Assembly: GCA_029007985.1 (NCBI GenBank)
Contig: JAQXIW010000017.1
Span: 1 to 64,000 of the forward strand
Reading direction: 5' to 3'
Source of the DNA: Oscillospiraceae bacterium
GTDB taxonomy: Bacteria > Bacillota > Clostridia > Oscillospirales > Ruminococcaceae
DNA: 64,000 nucleotides
Shown here piece after piece: positions 43,052 to 51,252 of this stretch. A program made the translations under genes and the position numbers. The notes below the pieces were generated by a model. The model was given only the letters and a program-made list of their open reading frames with translations. It had not been told where the DNA came from and searched no databases. The first letter of the stretch is position 1. Each line of letters opens with the position of its first letter.

Positions 43052-43234
43052 ATGGCAGTACCAAAGAGAAAACTTTCAAGCGCAAGAAAAAACAAAAGAC
43101 GTTCAAATGTATGGAAACTTGAGGCTCCTCAGTTTGTAAAGTGCCCACAGTGCGGCGAGCTCACACTCCCACACAAAGTATGTAAGTCATGCGGCTACTA
43201 CAAGGGCAAAGCTGTTATCAAAAAGGAAGATTAA
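43052..43234 (+). CDS. rpmF: 50S ribosomal protein L32, zinc form
   Basis: 60 residues: MAVPKRKLSSARKNKRRSN, with zinc ligands C31xxC34 and C44xxC47. The ATG follows AAAGGAG, 16 bases after yceD. A terminator follows, closing the two-gene operon. Confidence 0.98.
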   Translation: MAVPKRKLSSARKNKRRSNVWKLEAPQFVKCPQCGELTLPHKVCKSCGYYKGKAVIKKED

Positions 43235-43253
43235 TTCCGGGCGCACAATTATC

Positions 43254-43281
43254 AGGGCAGGTTTTCCTGCCTTTATTTTTT
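43254..43281 (+). terminator. Terminator of yceD-rpmF
   Basis: GGCAGG (43256-43261), TTTT loop, CCTGCC (43266-43271), then TTATTTTTTG. Confidence 0.88.
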
Positions 43282-43312
43282 GTGTTTGCATATAGCAAAA
43301 TCAACATTTGTA

Positions 43313-43321
43313 TGTTATAAT
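43313..43321 (+). promoter_or_regulatory. Extended -10 promoter of the DUF512 gene
   Basis: TGTTATAAT matches TGnTATAAT; the -35 region is poor. The leader would be about 22 nt. Confidence 0.55.
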
Positions 43322-43349
43322 ATTATGTCAAAATATAAGGAGGGATAAA

Positions 43350-44663
43350 GTGGCGGTACATATTACGGGCATCGAAAAAAACTCTGTCGCGTACAGAAAA
43401 AAGATTTTGCCGGGGGACGATTTGATATCCATCAACGGCGAAGTCATAAACGATATGATGGATTTACAGTTTTTCTCCACCGACAGCAATTTGCATCTCG
43501 TGCTGAAAAGAGACGGCAAGGAGTATGAACTCGACATAAAAAAGAGAGACGATTACGAGCCGCTCGGCTTGGAATTTGAGACATACCTGATAGACAAACA
43601 TCATTCCTGCAAAAATAAGTGTATTTTCTGCTTTGTCGACCAACTGCCGAAGGGAATGAGAGAGGATTTGTATTTTAAGGACGACGACGAGAGGCTGTCC
43701 TTCCTTTTCGGCAACTATATCACCATGACAAATCTTTCAAATCATGAATTTGAAAGAATTAAAAGAATGAAAATTTCGCCGATTAACATCTCCGTTCACA
43801 CCACCGAGCCGGATTTGCGAGTCCATATGATGAAAAATCCGAGGGCGGCGGAAATCAATGAAAAAATGCAGGAGCTTGCCGACGCCGGCATAACGATGAA
43901 CACACAGGTGGTTTTGTGCAAAGGCGTCAACGACGGCGAACATCTTTATAAGACGATAAAAAGACTTGAACGGCTCTATCCTCGGGTGCATTCCTGCTCA
44001 ATCGTACCTGTCGGAATCACCAAATTCCGCGACGGCCTGGAAAAAGCCGAATCCTTTTCAAAAGAGGAATGTCGCCGGGTCATAGAGCAGGTAAATCAAT
44101 GGACTGAGGATTTCGTCAAAGAACACGGCGAGAGGCTGGTTTATTTGGCGGATGAGTTTTATCTCAGAGCCGAATTGCCTCTGCCGGAAAATTCATATTA
44201 CGGTGACTACGCCCAAATAGAGAACGGCGTGGGTCTTGTCAGAACATTCATTGACAACTTTGCCGACGAGGTGGAATACGCCGGCAAAATCGAGCGCACG
44301 GTCAAAGCCGACATAGCGACCGGAGAGGCAATGTATCCGGTTATGGTCGATGTCATCAATAAGGCAAACCGGGTGCTCGGCGGCAAATTGGACATAAAAG
44401 TACACAAGATAGTAAATAATTTCTTCGGGGGCAATGTCTGGGTGACAGGTCTGATAACCGCAAAGGATTTGACCGAACAGCTCAAAGGAAAGCTGTATTC
44501 CGACAATCTCCTGCTTTGCAGAGATATGCTGGAGAGCGAAGGCAAATATTTCCTCGACGATAAAACGCCTGCCGATGTGGAGAGAGAGCTGGGTGTGAAA
44601 GTCAGCTTTTATCAGAACGACGGTATGGAAATGGCCCGATTTTTACTGGGCACGGAAGACTGA
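43350..44663 (+). CDS. DUF512-family radical-SAM protein with N-terminal PDZ-like domain
   Basis: 437 residues. The PDZ-like start is VAVHITGIEKNSVAYRKKILPGDDLISING. A radical-SAM-like core has HSCKNKCIFCFVDQLPKGMR, i.e. CxxxCxxC ligands. The C-terminal DUF512 has VHKIVNNFFGGNVWVTGLITAKDL. The family is conserved in Clostridia, usually just upstream of der, as here; its reaction is unknown, though the synteny suggests ribosome or RNA work. The start is GTG at 43350, seven bases after AAGGAGG; the ORF track begins 14 codons earlier inside the promoter. Confidence 0.92.
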   Translation: MAVHITGIEKNSVAYRKKILPGDDLISINGEVINDMMDLQFFSTDSNLHLVLKRDGKEYELDIKKRDDYEPLGLEFETYLIDKHHSCKNKCIFCFVDQLPKGMREDLYFKDDDERLSFLFGNYITMTNLSNHEFERIKRMKISPINISVHTTEPDLRVHMMKNPRAAEINEKMQELADAGITMNTQVVLCKGVNDGEHLYKTIKRLERLYPRVHSCSIVPVGITKFRDGLEKAESFSKEECRRVIEQVNQWTEDFVKEHGERLVYLADEFYLRAELPLPENSYYGDYAQIENGVGLVRTFIDNFADEVEYAGKIERTVKADIATGEAMYPVMVDVINKANRVLGGKLDIKVHKIVNNFFGGNVWVTGLITAKDLTEQLKGKLYSDNLLLCRDMLESEGKYFLDDKTPADVERELGVKVSFYQNDGMEMARFLLGTED

Positions 44664-44674
44664 AAGGAGTAAAA

Positions 44675-45994
44675 ATGGCAAAACCGATTATTGCGATAGT
44701 GGGCAGACCTAATGTGGGTAAAAGCACACTGTTCAACAAAATAGTAGGTCAGCGCATAAGCATTGTAGAAGATACGCCGGGCGTCACCCGCGACAGAATT
44801 TATGCCGAAGGCGAATGGCTCGACAAAAAATTCCTGCTTGTAGACACAGGCGGCATTGAAATAGCAAACGACAACAGCATATTAAAACATATCAGACGGC
44901 AGGCTCAGATAGCCATAGACACCGCCGATGTGATTTTGTTTGTCACCGATATACGCACAGGCGTCACAGCCAACGACTACGATGTTGCAACAATGCTGTT
45001 AAAAAGCGGCAAACCGGTTGTCCTCGTCGTCAATAAGTGCGATACTGTGGGCGCCGTACCGGACGACATATACGATTTTTATTCGCTCGGCCTGGGCGAG
45101 CCTTTTCCGGTGTCGTCGGTACACGGCCACGGCACAGGCGATATTCTCGACGAATGTTTTAAGCATATCACCTGGACTGAGGACGAAGAAGACGGGGACG
45201 AGGTCATCACAGTGGCGGTCATAGGCAGACCAAATGTGGGCAAATCGAGCTTGGTAAACAAAATACTCGGCCAAGAGAGAATGATAGTCCGCGACGAAAG
45301 CGGCACGACGAGAGACGCGGTAGATTCATATATTGAAAACAAATACGGCAAATTTGTGTTCATCGACACCGCCGGTATGAGAAAAAGAGGCAATGTGGAC
45401 GAGGGCGTAGAGAGATATTCGGTTATCCGTGCTCTTGCCGCCGTTGAAAGATGCAAGGTCGCTGTCATCATGATTGACGGCACAGTTGGATTTACGGAAC
45501 AGGATTCCAAAATTGCCGGCTATGCTCACGAGCAGGGCAAGGCGTGTATCATAGCGGTCAACAAGTGGGACGCCGTCGAAAAAGACGACAAAACGATGAA
45601 CATCATGAGAGCAAAGCTCCAAGAGGACTTCAGCTTTATGTCCTATGCTCCAATCATTTTCATTTCCGCACAGACCGGGCAGAGAATTGACAAGCTGTTT
45701 GAGCTTATCAAGGAGGTCGACAATATGGCGGCGTTTAGGACGACGACAGGCGTTTTGAACGACATTTTGGCAAATGCTACCGCCAGGGTACAGCCGCCGT
45801 CTGACAAGGGCAAGCGCCTCAAAATTTACTATATGACACAGATTTCCACCCGACCGCCGACATTTGTGGCGTTTTGCAATAACAAACAGCTTTTCCATTT
45901 TTCTTATCAGAGGTATATCGAGAACCGGATTCGAGATGTTTTCGGTTTGCAGGGCACGCCAATAAGACTGCTGCTGAGAGAAAGAGGTGAATAA
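44675..45994 (+). CDS. der: GTPase Der (EngA)
   Basis: 439 residues with two tandem GTPase domains. Each has GRPNVGKS (G1), a DTxG G3 (DTGGIE and DTAGMRK) and NKxD G4 (NKCD and NKWD). A KH-like C-terminal domain closes the chain. Der is needed for 50S maturation. The ATG follows AAAGGAG, 11 bases after the DUF512 gene. plsY follows, an order often seen in Firmicutes. Confidence 0.97.
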   Translation: MAKPIIAIVGRPNVGKSTLFNKIVGQRISIVEDTPGVTRDRIYAEGEWLDKKFLLVDTGGIEIANDNSILKHIRRQAQIAIDTADVILFVTDIRTGVTANDYDVATMLLKSGKPVVLVVNKCDTVGAVPDDIYDFYSLGLGEPFPVSSVHGHGTGDILDECFKHITWTEDEEDGDEVITVAVIGRPNVGKSSLVNKILGQERMIVRDESGTTRDAVDSYIENKYGKFVFIDTAGMRKRGNVDEGVERYSVIRALAAVERCKVAVIMIDGTVGFTEQDSKIAGYAHEQGKACIIAVNKWDAVEKDDKTMNIMRAKLQEDFSFMSYAPIIFISAQTGQRIDKLFELIKEVDNMAAFRTTTGVLNDILANATARVQPPSDKGKRLKIYYMTQISTRPPTFVAFCNNKQLFHFSYQRYIENRIRDVFGLQGTPIRLLLRERGE

Positions 45995-45995
45995 T

Positions 45996-46676
45996 TTGCA
46001 AACCGTCAAATTAGTCTTGGTGTTTGTTACAGCCTATTTGCTCGGGTCGGTGGATTTCGGTATCATAGTCAGCAAACACATGTTCAAAGACGATGTCCGC
46101 AATTACGGCTCGGGAAATGCCGGCACAACAAATATGCTGCGCACATTCGGCTTAAAACGGGCGGCTATTACCGTCGTGGGCGACGCCCTCAAAGGCTTTG
46201 TCGGCGTGCTTATAGCAAAAGAAATTTTTAAGGCCGCCCCGTTAATTGCCGTCAAGGGCTTTTTCACACCGCCCGTAATGCGAGAAATAGCCGTATATAC
46301 GGCAGTTTTGGCGGCTGTAATCGGTCATATGTACCCGCTGTTTTTCAAGTTTAAGGGCGGAAAAGGCGTGGCTACCGGCTTTGGCGGAATGCTGCGGGCG
46401 TCGCCTGTCGTGAGCTTACTTGCCATATCGGTTTTCGCAGTTATCGCCCTTACCACAAAAATTGTGTCGCTGGCATCGGTGACGGCTTGCGTCTCATTCT
46501 TTGTGTTCACTTTGGCAATTCAGCTCTATACGCATACATTCGGCGCTTCAAACGCGGTAATTCAGCTCATTGCCGCATTCGTGCTGCCGTCATTGGTTAT
46601 TTACGCCCACAGGGGCAATATAAAAAGGCTGTTAAACGGTACGGAATACAAATTCGGCCGGAATAAAAAACAGTAA
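45996..46676 (+). CDS. plsY: Glycerol-3-phosphate acyltransferase PlsY
   Basis: 226 residues, a polytopic membrane enzyme that acylates glycerol-3-phosphate from acyl-phosphate. It has the three PlsY motifs: YLLGSVDFGIIVSK, NYGSGNAGTTNMLRTFG and KFKGGKGVATGFGGML. The start is uncertain. TTG at 45996 has AGAGGTG with good spacing and lies one base after the der stop; GTG at 45987 would overlap der and adds three residues. A terminator follows. Confidence 0.94.
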   Translation: MQTVKLVLVFVTAYLLGSVDFGIIVSKHMFKDDVRNYGSGNAGTTNMLRTFGLKRAAITVVGDALKGFVGVLIAKEIFKAAPLIAVKGFFTPPVMREIAVYTAVLAAVIGHMYPLFFKFKGGKGVATGFGGMLRASPVVSLLAISVFAVIALTTKIVSLASVTACVSFFVFTLAIQLYTHTFGASNAVIQLIAAFVLPSLVIYAHRGNIKRLLNGTEYKFGRNKKQ

Positions 46677-46694
46677 ATATTTGCAAATTAAATC

Positions 46695-46725
46695 AAAACG
46701 GCAGACAAAAGTCCGCCGTTTTTTA
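46695..46725 (+). terminator. Terminator after plsY
   Basis: AAAACGGCAGAC (46695-46706), AAAA loop, GTCCGCCGTTTT (46711-46722) with one mismatch, then TTA. Confidence 0.82.
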
Positions 46726-46763
46726 TGTTTTACAGTATTTCAAATAACATATACCCGAAAAAA

Positions 46764-46795
46764 GCCAAAAAAATAAGACAGCCACCGGGACTGTC
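46764..46795 (-). terminator. Terminator of rpmB
   Basis: On the minus strand GACAGtCC, CGGT loop, GGCTGTC (46777-46795) with one bulged T, then TTATTTTTTT. Confidence 0.75.
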
Positions 46796-46820
46796 GGTAT
46801 TTTTTGTAAGCATCCGAGAA

Positions 46821-47009
46821 TTACATTGCTCTTGTAACCTTGCCAGAACGAAGGCATCTGGTGCATACGTGAATATAACGAGGAGAACCGTCTACGATAG
46901 CTTTTACTCTCTTAACGTTTGGTTTCCAAGTTCTGTTTGAGCGTCTATGTGAGTGAGAAACCTTGATACCGAATTCTACACCCTTGCCACAACAATCACA
47001 TTTTGCCAT
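46821..47009 (-). CDS. rpmB: 50S ribosomal protein L28, zinc form
   Basis: 62 residues: MAKCDCCGKGVEFGIKVSHS at the start and HVCTRCLRSGKVTRAM at the end, so the CxxC pairs of the zinc form are present. It is the only ribosomal gene on the minus strand here. The ATG follows AGGAGG and it has its own promoter and terminator. Confidence 0.97.
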   Translation of the reverse strand: MAKCDCCGKGVEFGIKVSHSHRRSNRTWKPNVKRVKAIVDGSPRYIHVCTRCLRSGKVTRAM

Positions 47010-47044
47010 TCTGTTGCACCTCCTAATCCGAATTTAACTATTGC

Positions 47045-47073
47045 ATTATAACAGATAATCCACTATTTTGCAA
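47045..47073 (-). promoter_or_regulatory. Sigma-A promoter of rpmB
   Basis: On the minus strand TTGCAA (47068-47073), a 17-bp spacer and TATAAT (47045-47050). Confidence 0.8.
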
Positions 47074-47216
47074 TAGAGGATATAGACAAATTTATTGCTA
47101 AATAATATTAGCATATATATTGAAATATATCAAGCGATTTTTTAATTTTTTTGTTTTTTATTTTTTCACACAAAAGAAAGATATACTAACAAAAATAGTT
47201 ATTGAATATTACAGAC

Positions 47217-47245
47217 TTGAAAAATTGACATAAAAACAATATAAT
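47217..47245 (+). promoter_or_regulatory. Sigma-A promoter of the site-2 protease operon
   Basis: TTGAAA, a 17-bp spacer and TATAAT (47240-47245). The nearby TTGACA at 47225 is badly spaced and not used in this call. Long AT-rich sequence lies between this and the rpmB promoter. Confidence 0.72.
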
Positions 47246-47267
47246 ATTACTTTAAGGGAGATATGCT

Positions 47268-47933
47268 ATGTTTTCTAATTTGACTTTGTTTGATATTGTG
47301 GTCAGGGCGATTTGCCTTTTGACCACCATTCCTATACACGAATGCGCCCATGCCTATGTGGCGGATAAATTGGGCGACCCTACCGCCAAGCACATGGGCA
47401 GACTCACTCTCAACCCGGCGCGGCATTTTGACCTGATGGGCAGCGTCAGTATGATTTTGTTCGGCATAGGCTGGGCAAAGCCCGTGCCGATAAACCGGAT
47501 GAATTTTGAAGACAGAAAAAAAGGTATGGCGATATCTGCCGCCCGGGGCCCGATTTCAAATGTACTCATCGCATTTTGGGCTTTGATTATGGCAAAGGTT
47601 GTGATGTATCTTGAATACATCATAGGGGTAAACCGGTTTTTTTCAACGCTGTACACCATTTTTGTGACAATGTGCTTTATCAACATTTCGCTGTCGATAT
47701 TTAATTTATTGCCTTTCCCGCCGTTTGACGGCTCAAGGATATTTAATTATTTTCTGCCGGACAAGTTCTATTTCAAGGTAATGGAGTACGAAAGATACAT
47801 ATTTATTGCCGTGTTCGCACTTTTGTGGCTGGGCATTTTGGACGCTCCGCTGAGCGCAATGTCGCATTTTCTGTTTACGGTTCTCAATACTCTTACAAGA
47901 TTTGTCGACAAGATTTTTTACCTCATCATTTGA
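47268..47933 (+). CDS. Site-2 protease-like intramembrane metalloprotease (M50)
   Basis: 221 residues, polytopic. The first helix holds the zinc motif HECAH (IPIHECAHAYVADKLGDPTAK), and a later segment NLLPFPPFDGSRIF has the third ligand Asp in the family's N-x2-P-x4-DG form. GWAKPVPINRMNF is typical of the compact Clostridia M50 group without PDZ domain. Substrates are unknown; anti-sigma factors are the classical targets. The ATG follows AAGGGAG. It directly precedes scpA (15-base gap), an arrangement widespread in Clostridia. Confidence 0.93.
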   Translation: MFSNLTLFDIVVRAICLLTTIPIHECAHAYVADKLGDPTAKHMGRLTLNPARHFDLMGSVSMILFGIGWAKPVPINRMNFEDRKKGMAISAARGPISNVLIAFWALIMAKVVMYLEYIIGVNRFFSTLYTIFVTMCFINISLSIFNLLPFPPFDGSRIFNYFLPDKFYFKVMEYERYIFIAVFALLWLGILDAPLSAMSHFLFTVLNTLTRFVDKIFYLII

Positions 47934-47948
47934 TTTTTTGGAGTTGCG

Positions 47949-48656
47949 ATGTCTTTAATTAAGTATAAAATATCGGATTTTGAAGGCCCGCTGGACTTGC
48001 TTTTGGCTTTGATACGGCAAAACAAAATGAGCATTGCCGACATAGAGATATTGACGGTGATAAATCAGTATCTCGATGTCATCAATTCCGCCGACCAATC
48101 CGATTTGGACGAGGCCAGCGAATTTATTGACATGGCGGCTCGACTGATATATATGAAATCCGTATTTCTCTTGCCGAAAGATAAGGAGACGGAAAAGCTC
48201 AAAGCCGAATTGCAGGGGCGGCTCATTGAATATTCCCTGGCGAAAAAAGCCCGGCGGCTTCTCAAAGAAAAATTTATCGGCGACAAAATATTCACAAGGC
48301 CGGCTCGGGAAATCACGGTAGACTACACATACGCAAACGTTCACAGGGTGGAAACTCTGGTAAATGTCTATTCGAAACTGTCCGACAAGGACTTGAGAAG
48401 AACAGCCCCGGCGGCAGAGACCTTTGAGCCGATTGTATCCGCTCCGGTTGTTTCGGTTTCGTCAAAGATATTTTCCGTGCTGAAAGGGCTGATGAAAAAC
48501 AATTTTGACTCCCTGAGCGGCGCTTTCAGAAATATGAGAAGCAAAAGCGAAGCCGTAGCCACCTTTTTGGCTGTGCTCGAACTGATTCGCTCGCACAGAA
48601 TAACCCTTGCCTCCGACGGCAAAATGGACTTAATCCGAAAGGAAAGCAAAAAATGA
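47949..48656 (+). CDS. scpA: Segregation and condensation protein A (ScpA kleisin)
   Basis: 235 residues. The N-terminal YKISDFEGPLDLLLALIRQNKMSIADIEI binds the SMC neck, and the C-terminal winged helix contains ATFLAVLELIRSHRITL. ScpA bridges SMC heads in the condensin-like complex. The ATG follows TTGGAGT. Its stop overlaps the scpB start (ATGA). Confidence 0.96.
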   Translation: MSLIKYKISDFEGPLDLLLALIRQNKMSIADIEILTVINQYLDVINSADQSDLDEASEFIDMAARLIYMKSVFLLPKDKETEKLKAELQGRLIEYSLAKKARRLLKEKFIGDKIFTRPAREITVDYTYANVHRVETLVNVYSKLSDKDLRRTAPAAETFEPIVSAPVVSVSSKIFSVLKGLMKNNFDSLSGAFRNMRSKSEAVATFLAVLELIRSHRITLASDGKMDLIRKESKK

Positions 48657-49204
48657 CGATAGAACAGACCGTAAAATCAGTAGAGGCGATAGTTTTCGCC
48701 TCGGGCGAAGGGATCGCTCCGCGGCGGATAATGGACGTGCTCGGCATAGACGAAAAAATGCTGGGATATGTGCTGTCCGTCCTGGCGGACAAATACGACG
48801 GCGAGACCTCCGGCGTGGTTTTGGTACACAATACGGAAACCGTCTCTTTTGTCACATCCCCCGATGCAGCCGACGATGTGCGAAAAGCCCTGACGGTAAA
48901 AAAGACCACTCCGCTCTCCAACGCCGCCATGGAAACTCTCGCAATAATAGCCTACAACCAGCCTGTGTCAAAGGCCTTTATAGAGCAGGTCAGGGGCGTG
49001 GACAGCGCGTCCTCCGTACAGACGCTCATCACCAGAGGGCTTATAGAAGAGGCCGGCAGACTCGAAATACCGGGTAGACCGGTGTGCTACCGCACAACGC
49101 CCGTCTTTTTGAGAAGCTTTTCCATCGAATCGCTGTCCGACTTGCCGAAGGTAAAAGCCGAGGAAAGCGGACAGATGACGACAGATGAATTAACACGGGA
49201 ATAA
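48653..49204 (+). CDS. scpB: Segregation and condensation protein B (ScpB)
   Basis: 183 residues with tandem winged helices: SVEAIVFASGEGIAPRRIMDVLGI and AAMETLAIIAYNQPVSKAFIEQVRGVDSASSVQTLITRGLIEEAGR. ScpB dimers bind the ScpA centre. Translation is coupled to scpA by the ATGA overlap. The DUF2953 gene follows after one base. Confidence 0.96.
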   Translation: MTIEQTVKSVEAIVFASGEGIAPRRIMDVLGIDEKMLGYVLSVLADKYDGETSGVVLVHNTETVSFVTSPDAADDVRKALTVKKTTPLSNAAMETLAIIAYNQPVSKAFIEQVRGVDSASSVQTLITRGLIEEAGRLEIPGRPVCYRTTPVFLRSFSIESLSDLPKVKAEESGQMTTDELTRE

Positions 49205-49205
49205 A

Positions 49206-49895
49206 ATGACGATTATATTTGGCGTTTTGAAAATACTCGGCATGATTGCGGCGGCTCTTTTGCTGTTGCTTATATGGGTGATTGTCATACCGAGGCATTT
49301 TTGGATTGAATATTCAAAAGCCGACGGTTTGACCGTCAAAATGAACATTCTTTTTTTCAAATTCGGGCTGTATCCTTTGCCGAAATTTTTGAATAAAAAA
49401 GAAAAGTCGTCCGCTCCGGCAAATTCGTCGGACAGCGGCGAAAAGCCGGATAACCAACCGACTGCCGAAAAGAAAAAAGAGAAGAAAAAAGCGGGGTTCA
49501 CACCGCCGGGCAACATTGAGTTTTCGTTTGATTTAATTAAACAGATTGTCTCGTCCGCCGGGGGAATACTTAAAAGGATTTTCGCTTCGCTCAAATTCAG
49601 CGACTTGTCCTTTACGCTACCGATACACGCGGAAAGCGCCCGGGACACCGCAAAAATGTACGGCGCGGTCAGCACCGCATTTGATGCATTGATTGCATTT
49701 TTACAACAATATGTCAAAATTCGCTTAAAATGTCCGTTATTTGTCCCGGATTTTGCGGGCAATTTCGGAGAAAGCATATATTTCTACACAAAAATCACAG
49801 CCAGCCCTATAATGCTTTTATCGGCGGGATTTTATTCCTATAAACAGTACAGGAAAATACTCGCAAACGGCAAATCCAAGGCGGAAAAGGAGTAA
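49206..49895 (+). CDS. DUF2953 membrane protein (YtfI-like)
   Basis: 229 residues. An N-terminal helix (about 8-30) is followed by a Lys/Glu-rich variable linker (KEKSSAPANSSD to EKKKEKKKAGF). The conserved C-terminal part includes KFSDLSFTLPIHAESARDTAKMYGAVS, and a hydrophobic end reads PIMLLSAGFYSY. In Bacillus the homologue YtfI is encoded with the sporulation protein YtfJ, as here. Function is unknown. Confidence 0.85.
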   Translation: MTIIFGVLKILGMIAAALLLLLIWVIVIPRHFWIEYSKADGLTVKMNILFFKFGLYPLPKFLNKKEKSSAPANSSDSGEKPDNQPTAEKKKEKKKAGFTPPGNIEFSFDLIKQIVSSAGGILKRIFASLKFSDLSFTLPIHAESARDTAKMYGAVSTAFDALIAFLQQYVKIRLKCPLFVPDFAGNFGESIYFYTKITASPIMLLSAGFYSYKQYRKILANGKSKAEKE

Positions 49896-49897
49896 CT

Positions 49898-50371
49898 ATG
49901 GAACACCCTATCAAAGAAATTATGACAGACGCAATAGCAAAAATGAAAGAGCTTGTCGATTCAAACACGGTTATCGGCCGGCCTATTTCCACCGGCGACG
50001 GCACTACGATTTTGCCGGTGTCAAAAATCAGCTTCGGCTTTATTGAGGGCGGCAAGGACTTTGCCACCGACAAGCAAAAAGACCTTTTCGGCGGCGCGGC
50101 GTCGTCCGGCGCGTCAATCACACCGGTGGGCTTTCTCATTTTGAGGGGCGACAATGTGCGCTTAATCCAGCTTGCCGAGGGCGGCGCGGCAGTAGACAGA
50201 GTACTGAATATGGTGCCGGAGGTTCTCGACAGAGTTGAGGGCTTTATGAAAAAAGACAAAAAAACAGACGAATTCAAAACATATAAGGATGTCGAAAAAG
50301 CCGTGGCGGACGCGCAAAAAAACGCCGACGGCGACAAGACGGAAGAAGAAAATAAAGAGAAAAAGGAATAA
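49898..50371 (+). CDS. ytfJ: GerW/YtfJ family sporulation-associated protein
   Basis: 157 residues. The core is HPIKEIMTDAIAKMKELVDSNTVIGRPI, TTILPVSKISFGFIEGG and ASSGASITPVGFLI. A charged Lys/Glu tail follows. In Bacillus YtfJ is needed for full lysozyme resistance and L-alanine germination of spores. It supports, but does not prove, spore formation. It lies two bases after the DUF2953 gene behind AAAGGAG. Confidence 0.93.
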   Translation: MEHPIKEIMTDAIAKMKELVDSNTVIGRPISTGDGTTILPVSKISFGFIEGGKDFATDKQKDLFGGAASSGASITPVGFLILRGDNVRLIQLAEGGAAVDRVLNMVPEVLDRVEGFMKKDKKTDEFKTYKDVEKAVADAQKNADGDKTEEENKEKKE

Positions 50372-50374
50372 AAA

Positions 50375-51154
50375 GTGAGAGATACAAGAATACAAAAAGC
50401 AATGGCGGATATGGGCCTTTGCTCACGCCGCCGGGCAGAGCAGATAATCCTCGAGGGCAGAGTAAAGCTCAACGGCCACCCGGTTAAATTGGGCGACAAA
50501 ATGGATTTGAACGAAGATGTTCTGCAAATAGACGACAGAACAATCCGCCCGAAGAGAAAAAGAGAGCTCAAATACTATATGCTGCACAAGCCTCGCGGCT
50601 ATATAACCACATCGAACGACGAAAGAGGCAGAAAGACGGTAATGGATTTGATGGAGGGCGTCGACGAGAGAGTATACCCTGTCGGCAGACTCGATAAGGA
50701 TTCCGAGGGATTGCTCATTATGACAAACGACGGCGCAATGGCAAACGCCCTCATGCACCCGTCTCACAAAGTGGCAAAAATGTACAGAGTCACCACTCAC
50801 CCTGCCGCAACGGAAGAACAGATAGTCGCCCTGACAAACGGCGTCGTGCTGGATGACGGCACAAAAACTCTGCCTGCCGTAATCAGAATAGTGGCGGAGG
50901 AAGAAGAGCGCACCGTAATGGAAATGACCATCAAAGAGGGCAAGAACAGACAGATTCGCCGCATGTGCGAGGCTGTCGGCTTACAGGTGGCGAGACTTTC
51001 GAGAAAGAGCATAGGCCCTGTCAAACTCGGCATGCTCAAACCGGGCGCATACCGCGAGCTCAAACCGAGCGAAGTAATCGCATTGAGAAATGCCATCGCC
51101 AAAAATTCGGCTCGGGCAAAACAGGAAAAAAACACCCGCCGCAACATAAGATAA
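50375..51154 (+). CDS. rluB: 23S rRNA pseudouridine synthase, RluB/RsuA family
   Basis: 259 residues. An S4 domain (RIQKAMADMGLCSRRRAEQIILEGRVKLNG) precedes the catalytic domain with GRLDKDSEGLLIMTNDG, where the Asp is the nucleophile, and EGKNRQIRRMCEAVG. The RluB target is U2605 in E. coli 23S rRNA; the exact site here is inferred. The start is GTG at 50375, three bases after ytfJ, with AAAAAGGA upstream. The scpAB-ytfIJ-rluB order is shared with many Clostridia. A terminator follows. Confidence 0.93.
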   Translation: MRDTRIQKAMADMGLCSRRRAEQIILEGRVKLNGHPVKLGDKMDLNEDVLQIDDRTIRPKRKRELKYYMLHKPRGYITTSNDERGRKTVMDLMEGVDERVYPVGRLDKDSEGLLIMTNDGAMANALMHPSHKVAKMYRVTTHPAATEEQIVALTNGVVLDDGTKTLPAVIRIVAEEEERTVMEMTIKEGKNRQIRRMCEAVGLQVARLSRKSIGPVKLGMLKPGAYRELKPSEVIALRNAIAKNSARAKQEKNTRRNIR

Positions 51155-51158
51155 CATT

Positions 51159-51192
51159 AAAGCAAAGCATTTTTTGTGCTTTGCTTTTTTAT
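51159..51192 (+). terminator. Terminator after rluB
   Basis: AAAGCAAAGCA (51159-51169), 7-nt loop, TGCTTTGCTTT (51177-51187), then TTTATAT. Confidence 0.85.
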
Positions 51193-51196
51193 ATAA

Positions 51197-51226
51197 TTGA
51201 CAAATGATTTTATAGTATTGTAAAAT
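51197..51226 (+). promoter_or_regulatory. Promoter of the yicC-thiN gene run
   Basis: TTGACA, an 18-bp spacer and TAAAAT (51221-51226), about 26 bp upstream of yicC. Confidence 0.65.
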
Positions 51227-51252
51227 ATTATAATTATACGGAGGACACTCAA

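Noticed and set aside
47225-47253. TTGACA at 47225 as -35 of the site-2 protease promoter
   Set aside because: It is only 9 bp from TATAAT and a 17-bp spacer gives TACTTT; TTGAAA at 47217 pairs correctly with TATAAT.
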